A DNA stretch of 64,000 nt, from positions 17,666,091-17,730,090 of the forward strand of contig NC_044919.1 in the NCBI RefSeq assembly GCF_003576645.1, read 5' to 3'. Both the position numbers and the translations under genes were made by a program. The notes beneath the pieces are model-generated. The model was not told the origin of the DNA and did no database searches. It worked only from the letters and a program-made list of their open reading frames with translations. Positions 12,960 to 25,815 of the stretch are shown piece by piece. Source of the stretch: Ipomoea triloba (Eukaryota > Streptophyta > Magnoliopsida > Solanales > Convolvulaceae). How positions within the stretch are numbered: the stretch's first letter is position 1; each line of letters starts with the position of its first letter.

Positions 12960-13354
12960 TAACATAGGTTGTGATGTGTTTGTGCATTCGAATGTTAGGA
13001 GGATGAGTTCTGTGTATTTTGTGTCAATATTCTGGGCAAACATTTTGTGTATTCTAGGCAAACGTTCTGTGTATTCTAGATAATGATTATGTGTATTATA
13101 AATAATGAATTCACTAGAGTCATTCGCGTCCGCGTCCACTAACATCTGTGTATTTTGTGTCAGTATTCTGTGTATTCTGGGCAAACATTCTGTGTATTCT
13201 AGGCAAACATTCTGTGTATTCTAGATAATGATTATGTGTATTATAGATAATGAATTCCCTGTATTTATTCGCGTCCGCGTCCACTAACATCGAAACGACG
13301 TCGTTTACGTACGTGGTGCACATTGCTATGTGCACCGTGGTGCAGGGTATAACG
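12960..13354 (-). mobile_element. MULE-like element E, inverted partial copy
   Basis: The right end (CGTACGTGGTGCACATTGCT through GTATAACGATTG at 13354) is the inverse of the left end of the element at 37794. The inner palindrome AACGACGTCGTTT and the repeated block built on GTGTATTCTAGGCAAAC are also shared. The left portion fades into unrelated sequence after GTTGTGATGTGTTTGTGCAT, so this copy is truncated. Two open frames of 84 and 102 codons here come from the internal tandem repeats and are not genes. Confidence 0.6.
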
Positions 13355-13390
13355 ATTGGTGAATCATGGTACATAGTATAATAATTGAGG

Positions 13391-13552
13391 CGTTATTGTA
13401 TGGACCATGATCTACACAGTCGTGTAGGCCACAAATAAAAAGTACATTATATGTGTACATAAAGTACATTATTTGAGTACTAATATATTAAAAATGTACT
13501 TTTTTATGGTGCTATGTAAAGACCATGGTCCACATAAAAATTTGCCATAATA
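13391..13552. mobile_element. Short MITE with ACCATGG-containing ends
   Basis: Inverted ends (TATTGTATGGACCATGATC on the left, GACCATGGTCCACATAAA on the right) enclose repeated AAGTACATTAT motifs. The element at 60086-60284 has the same ends and the same interior motifs, so the two define a family. Boundaries are approximate. Confidence 0.5.
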
Positions 13553-14101
13553 ATTATTATCAGGAGAATAGGTAGACCTAATTGGCTTAGCAGTATAAAT
13601 AGGATAATATTTGTTTAGGTCGGACTCCCCAATCCCCTATTTTACATTACGCTTGTATCATAACTTACAATCCAATAATATTCATATTCATATTCATGTT
13701 CAATCCATCAAGGCATCAACGTTATATCTCTTATACTGCTACCTTCGTATTACCATAATTAAGGTATCAAAAGCTAGCTCTATTTTCACCAAAATGCTGA
13801 ATTCTCAAAAATTGCAAAGCTCTATGTTTTTTTTTTTAATTCAAATACAATGCCTTTCTACTCTCTATATACAAACTCACATTACAGAAGGAGCTCCCAA
13901 CTGCTCACTTTTTATTTAACTGAAAGCCTCTCCAAATCAATCCGACTTTATAGTGATACATTTCTACCCAAACTACATGTGTTAGTATAACCTGACTATA
14001 CGTAAGAATCCCGTGCATCGCCTAAAAAGATGCCAAATCATCACAAGTAAGAAAGAAATAAAAGACTAGTATAGATTTTACGTGGAATTTAATTCTACTA
14101 A
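13553..14101. other. Intergenic DNA downstream of the TVP38-like gene
   Basis: This holds the 3' side of the minus-strand gene that ends at 14102. Open frames here are short and without a recognised domain. Confidence 0.5.
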
Positions 14102-17100
14102 TCATGGTTGTTGGTCTATCTTGATTATAAGAGACTTGTGGATATCTCCATGAGGATCTGCCATGACGGGAAGTTTAGGCAATGTCAATATGTCATCAAC
14201 ATCGTCATTTTCAGCTAATGCTTTTTCTAGAGCAGCCTTTGCAACCCTTGTAACAGAAACCATTAAAATCACTGCAAAACAATGTTAAATAACCTTGAGA
14301 TTCTAATCATAAAATGCTTTATCCTCGGGTTTCAAAAGTATAGCCAGTTGCTAATAGTTTTATGTTCCCAGAATATTGAAGGAAGTTGTAAAACTTACCA
14401 GACACCAGAAAGCCCAAGGCAATGAATGCCTGCATGATGAGAGTTTACTTTTATCATGAGAAAGCCCAAAAAATTTGTATCTTTTTTTTTTTTTGTTGCT
14501 CAAAATGTTGAAAGCTAGTATGTATATTTATTCTACCAAATCATGTTATATAACTAAACAAACAAACAAAACAAAAAATCTCATTCACAGAGGATAACAT
14601 CCTGAGGTAAAGACCTCTACTCCAACCATGATGTCAAACCTATATCAACTTTAGGACCAAAATGAAGAAAAGCATAATGGCCGTTAACTTTAAAGTGCTG
14701 AAAGAAATAAATAAATTAAGCGGTGCTTACCATACGGGATTTTGAAAATTCATTCCACCCATGACTTACATCAGAAAGATCTTTCAAAGTTGTTCCGACA
14801 TACACCAGTGCAAAAGTAATTGGCTGCAATGGGAACAGTAAATTGCTTATCAATATGCATATACAAGGTTAGCAGTAAGCAAAGTAGCAGGTATGTGGGA
14901 TGTTGGCTAAGGACGATCTGTCCACAGGCTAGAGTCTCATGTTACAGGATCATTAAGTGGAACTAAGCATTCGTTCCTAGTATCACTGGAGCAGTTGTTT
15001 TAGTTATGCGACATATTTAAATTCTGTCAAGATTCTGAAATTGTGAGAAGAGTACAGTGCGGCACCAAGGTTGAAAAACTATTTAATACTTTAATAGACG
15101 CCCGTGTATTTTTTAAATTTAATTTTTTATTTTTTAAAAATTTGTTTAAATTTTTAAATTTTTTTAAGACTAATAATTATAAACTATTTAATAGTTAATA
15201 CTAAAATATTAAATATCAACCTAAAAAACATCTAGAGTTTGAACAATATAGGATTATTTCGCTTAAAACGATATCGTTTTGAGTGAAATAACCCATTAAA
15301 AAAAACAAAAACAAAAATCAAAAAACAAAAAACAATAGCTAATCAGCTGACTAGACGGCCTAGTCGGTGCCTAGGAGGGTAGCGCCTAAGCGGCATAGTC
15401 GGCTGCCTTGCCGGCCGGCCGCCTAGACCACCGATTGTGGTGATATGCTAGGCGGCCAGCCGGTGCCTAGGCGGGATTTTTGCAACACTCTGCGGCACAT
15501 AGGCCACTTCATATTTCATAGCTATAGCCCTAGGTTCAATCATAATGTTGGTCACATCTATTGTGAGGAACAAAGTAATGGGATCTCCATTCCAGGTTCT
15601 AATTCCTAACTACAACCTGTTAAGAAAGATTTAAAAGAATTTATTGTATTACTCCCTTGTCTCAATGGAGAGACAACAGACATATAGTTATATACAGACT
15701 CAAAAGACACAATCCTACAGACACAACTCAACAAACATATTTCTACAGACACAACTTTTGTTTCAACACAACCTAGTGGTCTCAAATCCACCTAGTGCTA
15801 ACACAAAATAGTTCAGATTCTCAAAAACCAATTAAAGTTAAGTTAGTTAATATAGTTCTGTTTGGTTTTTAGGTGTTTGCTATAGAACTTTGTGAGTTTG
15901 GAAATAGCCTAGGAAGAACTAAAAGTTCCACACATAGGGAGAAGGAGATAGTGAGGCTACCATCATTCCCAGCCATGTTGCCAGTGCATATTCCCCAATT
16001 GGAACGGATGTCACAGACAAAAGGTAGTTCAGCAAGTTGAATGGAAGTAAAGGAACAAGCCGGAGCAACAAAACAATCTATTAAATCAAATAAGACATAA
16101 AGTTAGTACAGAATACTGTGTTTTTTTTCTTCTGCTTGTGAAAATTACATTAATGATGAGGCAAAAGATACAAATAAGAGTCTGTCCTCCATTCTTGCTA
16201 ACCTTAAAGCCAGATCTTTGAGTTGCAATCGCAACTGCACGAAACTGTGGGTAATCTTTTAATTTGGAAATGACAAATGACCTCCCAATCTGTCATGCCA
16301 GACAAAACAAAAGTGCAACAATCTCTTAAGCCAAGGGCCGATGAGAAGGAAACTTGCAATTCAAATATAGAACACTTGAGAGTACGAAGGCTAACAAGAG
16401 AAGGGGAAGCTTTAAATGTTTTTATGCTTGAATATGGAATAAGTATTTCTCTAGTTACAGACTAGGACAAATTGAATAAAAATTACAGTATTATACAAAT
16501 AATGGTGCATATTCAGCATATATTGTATCAGTATCCCCTGTTATTATTGTACAAATACACATCCTACATGTTGAAAAATAAATGCTTACAGTTCTACCGA
16601 GAAGGAATGCAGCAGCAGCCCCCATTGTAGCACCAATAGAATCAGCGAAAAAACCCACAGGCAGACCAAACAGATAACCACCACCTAACTGAAACAAATG
16701 CAATATACTGATTTGAGTTTAACAATGAAGAATAAAATGGAAATATCATCATGTAGAGACAAAATGACACCTTAGAAGAAAATACAAATAACAAATAAAT
16801 ACTCACACACACACACATGATGATGATGATGATGATAACAACAACAACAACAATTACTTATTCCATGGCAGTATAAGGGAAATCAATTGGTCACTTACCA
16901 TTTATGTGCCTCTATTGATGTATCTATCCATTTCCTTTCAAAGATTGGTGAGTCTATTCAACAGCTTCTATTTGATTGTAGCTAACTTAAATGATCAAGT
17001 TCCATCAGAATTTACTTTTAGATATTTTAAATATTTCTGTAACAAGTTCTACTTTTCTTTAGAAACACATTTTCATTACAGGTTATTATCTGAACATGAT

Positions 17101-17864
17101 TGACTCAAAAAGCATGCTTAAGGAAACATGAGGAAGACTGATGGGGAGAGAGAAGAGAAAGAGGAAACAACTGTTGGTGAATTGAGGCATCAGGCATACA
17201 CTACATGACAATTACTCAAATATTCTAGAAATTAAGTACACAAATAAATTAGACAATGAAGTGATCATGCTTCCTTGAACTAGAAATAGTTAGAAGTGTA
17301 ATTAAAAATACATGGAATCCTTTGAATCTCTTACTGTAAGTACTGAAGCTGGAACAGCCAATACTGTGAGAGGAATATAGGCAATAGCCCTGCAAGATGC
17401 ACAAAACACGAGTTACTAATGGGGCTACTCCGCATTATCTGGAAGATCACTCATAGTTCTTTTAATTTAAAAACAACCAAAGCTAATTATAATACCTTTG
17501 GGTATAATGCCCAACCACAAGTGTAATGCCTAAACAAAATGCTTTAACTTCCAAAATTTCTAGTTTTTATCCAGTCCATCAAAATACATGTAATCTGTGA
17601 AACACATACACTAAGGACTCACATGATTTTTAAATGGGATAAGGTACAAAACAACCACCCAACTTTTAGGAAACAACAATTAAGCCACCCAACATGAAAA
17701 AACACCAAGGAAACAAACAAACTCGGAAAATTCTTGCAATTAGCATTTTTAGCATGTAAAGTCCAAGTTACTGCTGATGTGATGATCTACGTGGAATTTA
17801 TTGTACTGATTTAGACTCTAAATTAGCTTTCCTTCTTCCACTTCACACAAACAACAAATAACAG

Positions 17865-17895
<31 letters not shown>

Positions 17896-19884
17896 AATAA
17901 TAATAATAATAAATAATAGAATAAAAGCCTGCCAACAGCCATGGCCTCTATCTGTCATCCAAATCTGAGATTTGGGCAAAAGAGATCATGGCCTTTTCAG
18001 ATTTGGATGTCCAGATCTCAGATGAAGGCCACGGCCATCACTCCCTTGGCAAGGCAGCAACAGCCATGGCCCGGTTTTTTTTAATAACATGGTGCGGAGG
18101 TGGAAGATGAAGTAGGTGTCTTCCTTGAAGGATGGGGTGCAGAGCGCAGCAGCCTCCATGAGCATTGAGCATGTTGACAATGCTTTCCTTCATCCATCTA
18201 GATGAGGTGTGTTGAGAGCCATAGCTAGGATGGACAAAGAATACATAGTTGGACTCTTTGTACATCTAGACAAGGAGTCTGGAACTGGACTCCTTGTCCA
18301 AAATCCAAATTCCAATATGGATGAGGAGTCCAGCGTCAGTCCAACCTACTGCAGATATGGTACCTGGACTCCTCATCCAAAGCTGGATTCCTTGGAATCT
18401 GAATGAAGGATCCAACTCCAGACTCTTTGTCCAGATTCCAATGGGCCCGATGACGACATATTTTAAAAAACTTTTCCAATAGATAGTCAATGTGAAGAAA
18501 GATTAAGTCAAGCCAAATCAGCGTCTATGTTAGCAAAAAAAGTGTTCACATAAGCCGCACATCAGCAATGCACTATTTTTCCAAGTTCAGATATGTTTTT
18601 CAAGCTTTTTTGAGTTGGATAGCTTAATTGCTACAGTATTTCCCAAAAAGTTGGATGGTTTAATTCTACTTTATCCCTTTATGATTTATTACACAAAACA
18701 ATAAATTTATGCAATCAATATATATTGGTTTCTGTTCCTTTTCCGTCTCCCTAAATCAAACCCTTAAGGATCACACGACAATGTTATGTAGAATTGTAGA
18801 TCATAGACTTTAAACTCCAAAACCCTGTCTAGGGCAAGATTGATAAGTGAAATGTATATAAGTCATAATTAGTTACTTACAGTATAAGAGGACCCCAAGG
18901 ACCCAAGTCTTCTTTGACCCATATCAAGAAATTTTTCAAAATCTGCCAAAAATCAAGGTTTTCTGAGCAACATAGGAAACAGTAATTCATAAATATAAGC
19001 AGTCAATCACAATACTTGTATATTCAATTTTTCTGTTGCAAATAAGGCAAACTTCTTTAATTGTCAAAGGCAGCTAAATAAGATGCACATTGAAATGCTG
19101 AATCAAATCTCTTGCTCTTTCAGCAAGGAAGTGCTTCAACAACTAGTATTCAATCACAGGCAAGCTAACTAAACATTTTCAAGTTATATAAGATTAGAAA
19201 GATACTGTAACTTCAGAGCTCAGATGTCAAGTCAGCCACTTAAAGGAGAAGGTTACAAAATTTAATCTTATAGTTGGCAAAAGGTCAAGTGGACAACAAT
19301 CAAGTGAGCATCGAGAACACAGCACTAAGCAGAAATAAGAGCATACTTTTTCCTTATATTTTCATAGGGGATTGTTTCCTCCAGCCAAAGCAAAACATGC
19401 TGAATCCAATAATCTCAAGTTATTTGGGGATTTCCATGAAAATTAAAATAAGGCGCCAAAATAAAATAAACAAACACCAAACATTGACCTATAGCATAAA
19501 ACCCAACTAATGCACAAATGGAAATTCAGAGTCGAAGAAATCATGAACACTATGCTCAGAATTCATAAATGTTGAATGAAAAACTATTTAACAGCACAAG
19601 GAGATTCTAAAATGACGAAACTACGCAATGTAAAGCAATACCCAGATCACGATGACAAAGATCCAATCCAAAACATTCTGAATGAAGAGCGTATTCATTT
19701 AATTAAAACAGCTCAAAAAAATCCAAGAGAACACTTAAATGTAAGAAATCGAGGGAAAGCTATCCGACCCAGATAAGAAAAACAGGACCTTTTCAACAGG
19801 AAGAGTGAGGCAAACGATGGTAATGACGGTGATGAGGAAAAGAAGAAGGATGAATCTGAAAAGAGAGATCCAATTGAATGCCAT
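14102..19884 (-). CDS. TVP38/TMEM64 family (SNARE-associated Golgi, VTT domain) membrane protein
   Basis: Nine exons on the minus strand: 19884-19789, 18942-18881, 17389-17335, 16688-16590, 16289-16203, 16077-15961, 14823-14731, 14429-14399 and 14271-14102. All junctions are GT-AG, all phases agree, and the 810 nt give 269 residues. Diagnostic pieces are LGGGYLFGLPVGFFADSIGA (exon 4), RLVPLLPFNLLNYLLS (exon 6) and YVGTTLKDLSDV (exon 7), which place it in the plant branch of the DedA-related VTT/SNARE-associated family. These are multi-pass proteins of the endomembrane system thought to act in lipid handling; the exact role of this one is unknown. Residues 7-28 form the first hydrophobic segment. 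The start is the ATG at 19884; the frame stays open upstream to a TAA near 20035 but has no earlier ATG. The exon-1 donor (AAAG/GTCCTG) is the weakest. A tryptophan common at the end of exon 7 in relatives is methionine here. Exons 1 to 3 are too short or too interrupted to stand out as open frames. The promoter should lie right of 20040. Confidence 0.88.
15066..15490. mobile_element. hAT-type MITE inside intron 6 of the TVP38-like gene
   Basis: A 425-bp element flanked by a perfect 8-bp duplication TGCGGCAC (15058-15065 and 15491-15498). The ends CAAGGTTGAAAAAC and, reverse complemented, GAGTGTTGCAAAAAT are similar. The right half is GC-rich with repeated CTAGGCGGC/GCCTAGGCG motifs. A perfect palindrome AAAACGATATCGTTTT lies at 15267-15282. 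It is spliced out with the intron. Confidence 0.8.
17635..18680. mobile_element. Long-TIR element in intron 2 of the TVP38-like gene
   Basis: The left end (GGGATAAGGTACAAAACAAC, then CACCCAACTTTTAGGAAA and CAATTAAGCCACCCAAC) and the right end read backwards (AAAGGGATAAAGTAGAATTA, CATCCAACTTTTTGGGAAA, CAATTAAGCTATCCAAC) form an inverted repeat of about 60 bp. The interior holds an (AAC)n/(AAT)n tract (about 17862-17912), a GC-rich block at 17930-18200 with inverted copies of CCAAATCTGAGAT and GCCATGGCC, and repeated GGACTCCTTGTCC/GGAGTCC palindromes at 18230-18440. The structure suggests a MULE-like or foldback element. No clean 9-bp duplication was found. Confidence 0.55.
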
Positions 19885-20039
19885 CGAGAGCTTCTTACGC
19901 CAGGGTCTACTCTTCTGCTCGTCGTCTCCGGCCTCCCAAATGGCTTGTTTCAATGACAAGCGCGGCCTCAAATTCACCCCTCCCCCTAAATTTGCCAGAT
20001 TTACAATATTCGAATCCCACAAATTATAACAGATTTAGA

Positions 20040-20471
20040 GAACCAAAGGCCATTCTGCCAGAAAAGAAATGAGCTAAAAATGGGAAATATTGCTTTCACC
20101 AAATCATCACACACAAGTCAAAATACACGCAATGCGTGTTCTTGGTGTTGTGTGTGTGATCTGCTATATGGTTTTGCTTTGCTGTTCGCGGAGACGACGT
20201 CTTTGGGTGCTTCTGCTGATGAATTCCCTTTACTCGCTAAAAAACGTAGAAAATTCTTATTCCACCCAACCTTTTCTTACACGAGCGGAACCGTGAAGGC
20301 AAAAAGAGCGTTATACATTTGTACTCCCCTTTGTTTTACTTCTTTTTATGTCCCATTTTATCTCAGTTACTAGTTACCATTGCGCATTACGCATTATCAT
20401 TTGAAAAGTAAATGATATACTCCGTAATAGAGTGTAAAGTATAAAAAATAATAATAATAATAAATACTAAG
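20040..20471. promoter_or_regulatory. Presumed promoter side of the TVP38-like gene
   Basis: This is the 5' flank of the minus-strand gene whose ATG is at 19884. No convincing TATA box was identified. The region between 19885 and 20035 is probably 5' UTR. Plus-strand open frames at 20080-20373 are without recognisable domains. Confidence 0.3.
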
Positions 20472-20787
20472 GCCCTGTTTGGTAAATGTACGTTAGCGGA
20501 TAGCGGTTAGCTGATTGGATTAGAAGTTATAATTAGTTGATAACATTAGCTATTGTATAAAGGTGTTTGGTAAATTAGTTGTTAGCTGATAACTGTTTAG
20601 TATAATTTCTTTTCTCAAAAAGCTAATTGAAAAAATTGCTTTGAGTAGCCTTTTAAATTTTAGTATTTTGGAGTTACAAAAAACTTATTAACCAAACACA
20701 TTTTTTTTTTTTAACCAAGTCAAACAATTAATAGCGATCAAATAAGTCAGAATTGGCTAATAGGCTAATTATTTACCAAACAAGGCC
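20472..20787. mobile_element. hAT-like MITE with GTTTGGTAAA ends
   Basis: The inverted ends AGGCCCTGTTTGGTAAAT and, from the right, AGGCCTTGTTTGGTAAATAA enclose 316 bp with repeated TTAGCTGAT/GCGGTTAGC motifs near the left end. A truncated relative lies at 25816. The target duplication was not clear. Confidence 0.65.
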
Positions 20788-20884
20788 TAAATCAAAATAA
20801 TATGAATCATTCATTCCAACAAACAATTACATCAATATGTTTTAGTTCTTGTTAGGGCCTAACTTTATTTGCTCTTATTAGGAT

Positions 20885-22769
20885 ACCTCAGTTTCCTCAT
20901 TTTGTCTAGATAATGCATCTGCGACAACGTTGGTGGCCCCTGACTTATATTCAATGACAAAATGGTATCCCATCAATTTTCAAATGTACTGTTGTTGGTC
21001 AGGGGTTTGAATAACCTGTTATAGCAACTCTTTCAAGCTTCGGTGGTCTGTTCGAATAACAAAAACGGCACCAAGAAGGTACTGACGCCACTTCGCAACA
21101 GCCTCTACAATTGCATATAGCTCTCGAACATAGGTAGATGCTGCTTGCAACTTTGGACCCAATTTTTTGCTAAAAAATGCGATGGGATGCCTATCCCAAC
21201 TGCAGAGGCATCTGTCTCAAGAACAAACTATAAAGTAAAGTCAGGTAAACAAAGAACAAGGGCATTAACCATCGTTGTCTTTAACATGTTAAATGCATGC
21301 ATGACTTCGCCTGTCCATACAAATGAATCCGTTTTTAACAAATTTGTGAGGGGAGCTGCTGTTGAGGCATAATGGCGAATGAAACGCCGATAGTAACCTG
21401 TCAATCCCAAAAATCTACGTAATTACTTAATTGAGGCTGGTTGTGGCCAATCAACCATAGCTTCAATTTTCTTAGGATCAGGATTCACTGTGCCATTAGT
21501 AATAATATAACCCAAGTAGTCAATTGTAGTCTTGCAAAACAAACATTTGGTAACCTTGACAAAGAAATTTTGGCTCTCTAATGTTGTCAGCACAATCTCC
21601 AAGTGTTGAACATGCAGTTCTATGGTCGGGCTGTAAACCAATATGTCTTCAAAAAAATACGACAACAAACTTGCGTAAATACGGCCAGAACAAGTGATTC
21701 ATCGTTGCCTGAAAAGTATAAGGGGCATTCGACAATCCAAATGGCATAACCAAAACTTCATAGTGTCATTCATGAGTGCAAAGCGTCGTTTTAAAGATGT
21801 CATTATCAGCCATTCAAAGCTGGTGGTATCCAAAACGCAAATCCAATTTGGTGAAAAACTGTGCTAAACCCAGGTCATCAAATAAATCATCCACCATGGG
21901 AATTGGAAAGTGGTCTCGAATTGTGATCTTATTCAACGCCCTATAGTCCACGCAAAACCGAAAGCTACCATCTTTCTTTTTGACAAGTAAAATTGGTGAA
22001 GAGAACGGGCTGGTACTTGGTCGGATAATGCTTGTGTCAAGCATATCTCTAACCATCTTTTCCATCTCATATTTTTGAAAGTGAGGATAGCGATATGGTT
22101 GCACATTCACCGAGGCTGAACCTGGAATTAAGTGGACATGATGATCAAATATCGACGTGGGGGCAAACCCCGTGGTACCCAAAAAATCATAGGGTGCTGT
22201 TGTAAAATAGTTAAGATTTCAATGGGAATGCTGTCTGGCCACTGTGTTGAGCTCATGGCAGTAGTCTCTTCAGGTGGGACTGGTGAAAGCTCAAAACAAC
22301 TATGCACATCATCTGATTCTAATAAGGCAAAAAGATGTGAATAATAAACATGTGTTAAGCGTGGTGATTGTTCTCCCTGCAAATGGATAGTAACCCCCTA
22401 TCACATAAACTCCACCGAAGCACCAAAGTAGTCATGAGTGATGCAACCCAAATCTTGTAACCACTGGACCCCCAATACTATATCTGGCCCTTTAATAGGT
22501 AGTATGAAAAGTGTTACAGAAAACACATGTCCTTGTAATGATAATGGGACATCTGGGCATGAGTGTGAGCATTGAAGTGAGTCTCCATTGTCGGTATAGA
22601 CTCGAAACGGAGGGATGGTCTGGATTGGAATATTCAAGCGTTTAGCGAGTTGGGGTTGTATAAAGTTATGTGTACTCCCACCATCAATAAGCACATGCAG
22701 ACTCGCGTTATGGATGAACCCTGTAAGGTGAAGAGAACGTAGTGTACCTAGTCCGGCCATTGAATTCAA
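20885..22769 (-). pseudogene. Ty3/gypsy pol remnant (protease, reverse transcriptase, RNase H)
   Basis: Read on the minus strand, in order: an aspartic protease segment with the DGGSTHNFIQ active-site block (22401-22769); a reverse transcriptase segment (21814-22182) with VDYRALN and KLDLRFGYHQ; a second RT segment (21423-21668) where the catalytic box reads FFEDILVYS instead of the usual FFDDILIYS; the RT end (LTGYYRRFIRHYA, 21228-21410); and an RNase H region (about 20885-21230) with TDASAVGIG, YVRELYAIVEAVAKWR, IRTDHRSLKELL and VADALSR in broken frames. Frameshifts and stops separate the pieces, and integrase is absent. It is inactive, of the lineage with protease-RT-RNase H order. Confidence 0.9.
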
Positions 22770-22772
22770 GCT

Positions 22773-23935
22773 CTAACAATCACCAGTGAGGACATGCTCA
22801 TCAACCATTTCCAATTGTTGAAAAGCATCGCTTGAATTATCATCCTCCGAGCACATTAAGAGCAATGATCGATTTGGGCAACGGTGAGATTTAGACCATT
22901 TCTGGTCACAAGTATAACATTCTCCCCTAGCCTTTTTTTCTTGTCGTTCAGAGGCAGAAATGCGGACAATCGGAAGAGCTTTCTTGTGCAAAGCATGAGA
23001 CGGTAATGGAATTATTGGAGAAGGGTGGTGTGGGGTAGTTTGGCTAGTTTGGTGTGGTTGTGATTGAGGAGGACCACGAGGAAGGTTTTTCTGGGGGTTA
23101 TGAGTCTGGAACATGTACCGTAATTCACCCTGTTGAGCCACAACTTTAGATGCCAGCGAAAAAGCTTGGTTGAGTGTGAGGGGACTGGCGCACTGCACCT
23201 CTCTACGTATGGTGGATTTCAAACCAGCCACAAACATCGAAATAAGGACGACTTCTGGGATATTAGTCACTTTATTCAATAACTTCTCATATTCTGCCCG
23301 ATATGCCGCGACTATGGTTGCTTGGCAAGTCTTTGATAATCGACCCAAAAAATCTTCAAAATGGGAGGAATCAAACCGGAGCCGTACTTGGTCAAGAAAC
23401 TCATGCCATGATCATAATAAGTTATTGTTCTTCATCCACCGGAGCCATTCTGAAGCTTCCCCACTAACCATGAAGGAAACACAGGATAATCATTGATCCT
23501 CAGGGGTGTCATGATAGTTAAAGAATTCTTGAATCAGAAAAATCCAAGTGTGTGAGTCAGCTCCATCAAATTTGGGTAAATCAATTTTTAGTGGTAAATG
23601 GCGCCTGTAGGTATTTGCAATTGGTTCATTTGGTAATGAAGCAGATGGGGAATTTTGGGGTGTGGCTGAGGTAAACAGGGCGTTGTTGGGTGGTTGTAAA
23701 TGGAGAGGTACAGAGAGTTTTATAGATTCAATGGATTGAGCAAGTTGTTGGATGGAACGTTGCAGAACTTGGGTTGTTTGGTGTTGAAAAAAGGTTTGTT
23801 CCCGTAGTTGATTTCGGAGGTCTGTGATAGGGTCGTCAACGGGACCTGGTCAGAATTGGTGTTTTCGGCCATGTAGGTTCGGGATGAAAGCACCAGTTGA
23901 TACGCCTTGGTATCTAAATGTTCTTCTTTGAGCAA
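22773..23935 (-). pseudogene. Ty3/gypsy gag remnant with zinc knuckle
   Basis: The best frame (22773-23348) carries a gag C-terminal part ending in a plant-type zinc knuckle CYTCDQKWSKSHRC (C-x2-C-x7-H-x-C). The N-terminal part continues upstream in other frames (MAENTN near 23870, then a region homologous to Retrotrans_gag around 23350-23600), broken by frameshifts. Just upstream of the first ATG the minus strand reads GTATCAACTGGTGCTTTCAT, typical of the leader next to a primer-binding site. No LTR could be defined on either side, so this and the adjoining pol remnant are an internal fragment of one element. Confidence 0.85.
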
Positions 23936-23999
23936 GAACAGACGTCACCTTCGTACTTCAAGTGTACGTAACTCCAAGATTTAACTAAGATAATGAAAG

Positions 24000-24640
24000 A
24001 CCATTGTTTGCTCTAGGGAATCTGCCAAACGATTGATATCCTTCCTTTACCTATAAACAAATGAATCATCTTGTTTGTGTCTACGATTGCGGTTTGACCG
24101 ACGAGGTGGTAAGTTATTATTTGTTGTGTGTGGTGCAGGCTCCGTATCAGAACCCTAGCTAGTGTTAGTGCACGCAACATCATCCTTAGTAATGTGTAGG
24201 TCCCTCCCATCATGTATCCTTAAACTCTAGCTCTTTTAGTCAAAATTGTCTACAATCCACCGTCCCATTTTTTTAAACCCATTTCGTTGACACGTTTCCT
24301 ATCGTCATCATTTAAATTTTTGAAAGTCTTTAGTAGGTGTGGAACGTTGTTACGTTGATCTAACCTCCAGGCCGGGATGGGTAACCAACATTATGCTTCT
24401 TTTCTATAGGCCCTTCCTCTTTATATTCCCTAAAGGGTGTTTCTGTACTTGATTCATTATCTTCAATATAACAGTTTAGTGAACTTTGTAGGCCCTACGT
24501 TGCGTCAAATAATCAGCTTCCACAAAATCATCATTAGATGCATGTCCTAAACTAATCTCTTCTCCTGTTCGCTTAGATTTGTTAACTCCTCGTTTAGTCT
24601 TCGTCTTGCCTTCAAATGGTCTCTTCTTTGCTAGAACAAT
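24000..24640 (-). pseudogene. Degenerate coding remnant, family uncertain
   Basis: Minus-strand translation gives interrupted stretches such as KRPFEGKTKTKRGVNKSKR and DDDRKRVNEMGLKKWDGG, rich in charged residues. The second stretch is reminiscent of a motif in plant transposon-associated Ulp1-type proteins (a segment ending in an MGFG-like turn), but the match is weak. Multiple stops break the frame. Confidence 0.25.
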
Positions 24641-25815
24641 TAGTTATAATGTCAGTACGTTAGCATATTGTTAATCACAACCTTTATGCACTATAATTTG
24701 AATGCGGAAGCACAAATAATAATGAGTAAATAAAATCAATCAATTGTTCATAATCATGGATTTTTAATTAAAACAAAAATAAAGATAAAGACTTACTTGA
24801 TTCCATTGGAGATGCAATCTATAGCTACTTAAATAATCAAGACTGCTTCACTTCTCTGATCTCGCCTCCTGATGATATGGAAACTATAAAACTTAGAGAA
24901 TATAAAAACTTTGTCATCCCTAAAGCTTTCCTGAGTATTTATAGATGTGATAAGAACGTCTTTTAGAGGAATGGGAAACCTCCTCCTACAATAGAAATTC
25001 CTTTAGGAATGTATGTGAGCCCCTTTTAGGAAACCCGTAACATTTTCCAACCTACATCTTTTAATCTTGTTCCTTATGGAATTACAATATTTATTATATA
25101 AATCAATGTTAGAAAATAATTATTTCTAACAGGCTCTCATATAAGTCTGACACTTTTATTATATGAATCAACATTAAGAATACATTATGTATAACACACG
25201 TATATATAAATGAATGCACTACGTACTTTTTGTATTATATATACCTTTCAAACAGTTGAGAAATAAAGCATTTTTGCAAACTCAGTATTAATATGAGAAT
25301 AATCCATTGACAACTTAGCAACAGCGCATTGGCAACTTAGCAACAATGCACTGTGAACTTATATACCGTATTTTAACGCACTATAAATGTAAACACCGTG
25401 CACTAATCTTCTCCTTTTAACCCAAATATTGCCTACTGAATTATTGAACTAAGCACATATGGACAGTGTGCACTAATCTCTAAAATGCATTGCATGCTAG
25501 AAATTCACAGAGTTATTTATCTCTAAATTGCCATTTAAACTAATTATTTGTGAATAATACTCAAATTGGACACAAGCACTTCTAGGCTGCATATTCAGTG
25601 ATGCAGTTTAGAAATTAATTTTACACATTGTCAATTCATATGCAAATTAAAGCTGTATTATTGGCTACATCGAAACACGTATTTAGCACTAATATGCCTA
25701 ACATACACATGCACCTTATTTAATTATCTATTGCACTTACTAACAGCTCACTCTACACACAATTTGAGTTATTCAAGTAGGAAAACAATAACATGAAGCG
25801 TAACCCATTACATGA
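24641..25815. other. Intergenic DNA, no gene seen
   Basis: AT-rich, with a short direct duplication around GCAACTTAGCAACA near 25315-25350. No recognisable coding or repeat family. Confidence 0.55.

Noticed and set aside
19735..20022. Start of the TVP38-like protein at 20022
   Set aside because: The codon there is TTG, and an ATG in the same frame at 19884 fits the usual family N-terminus.
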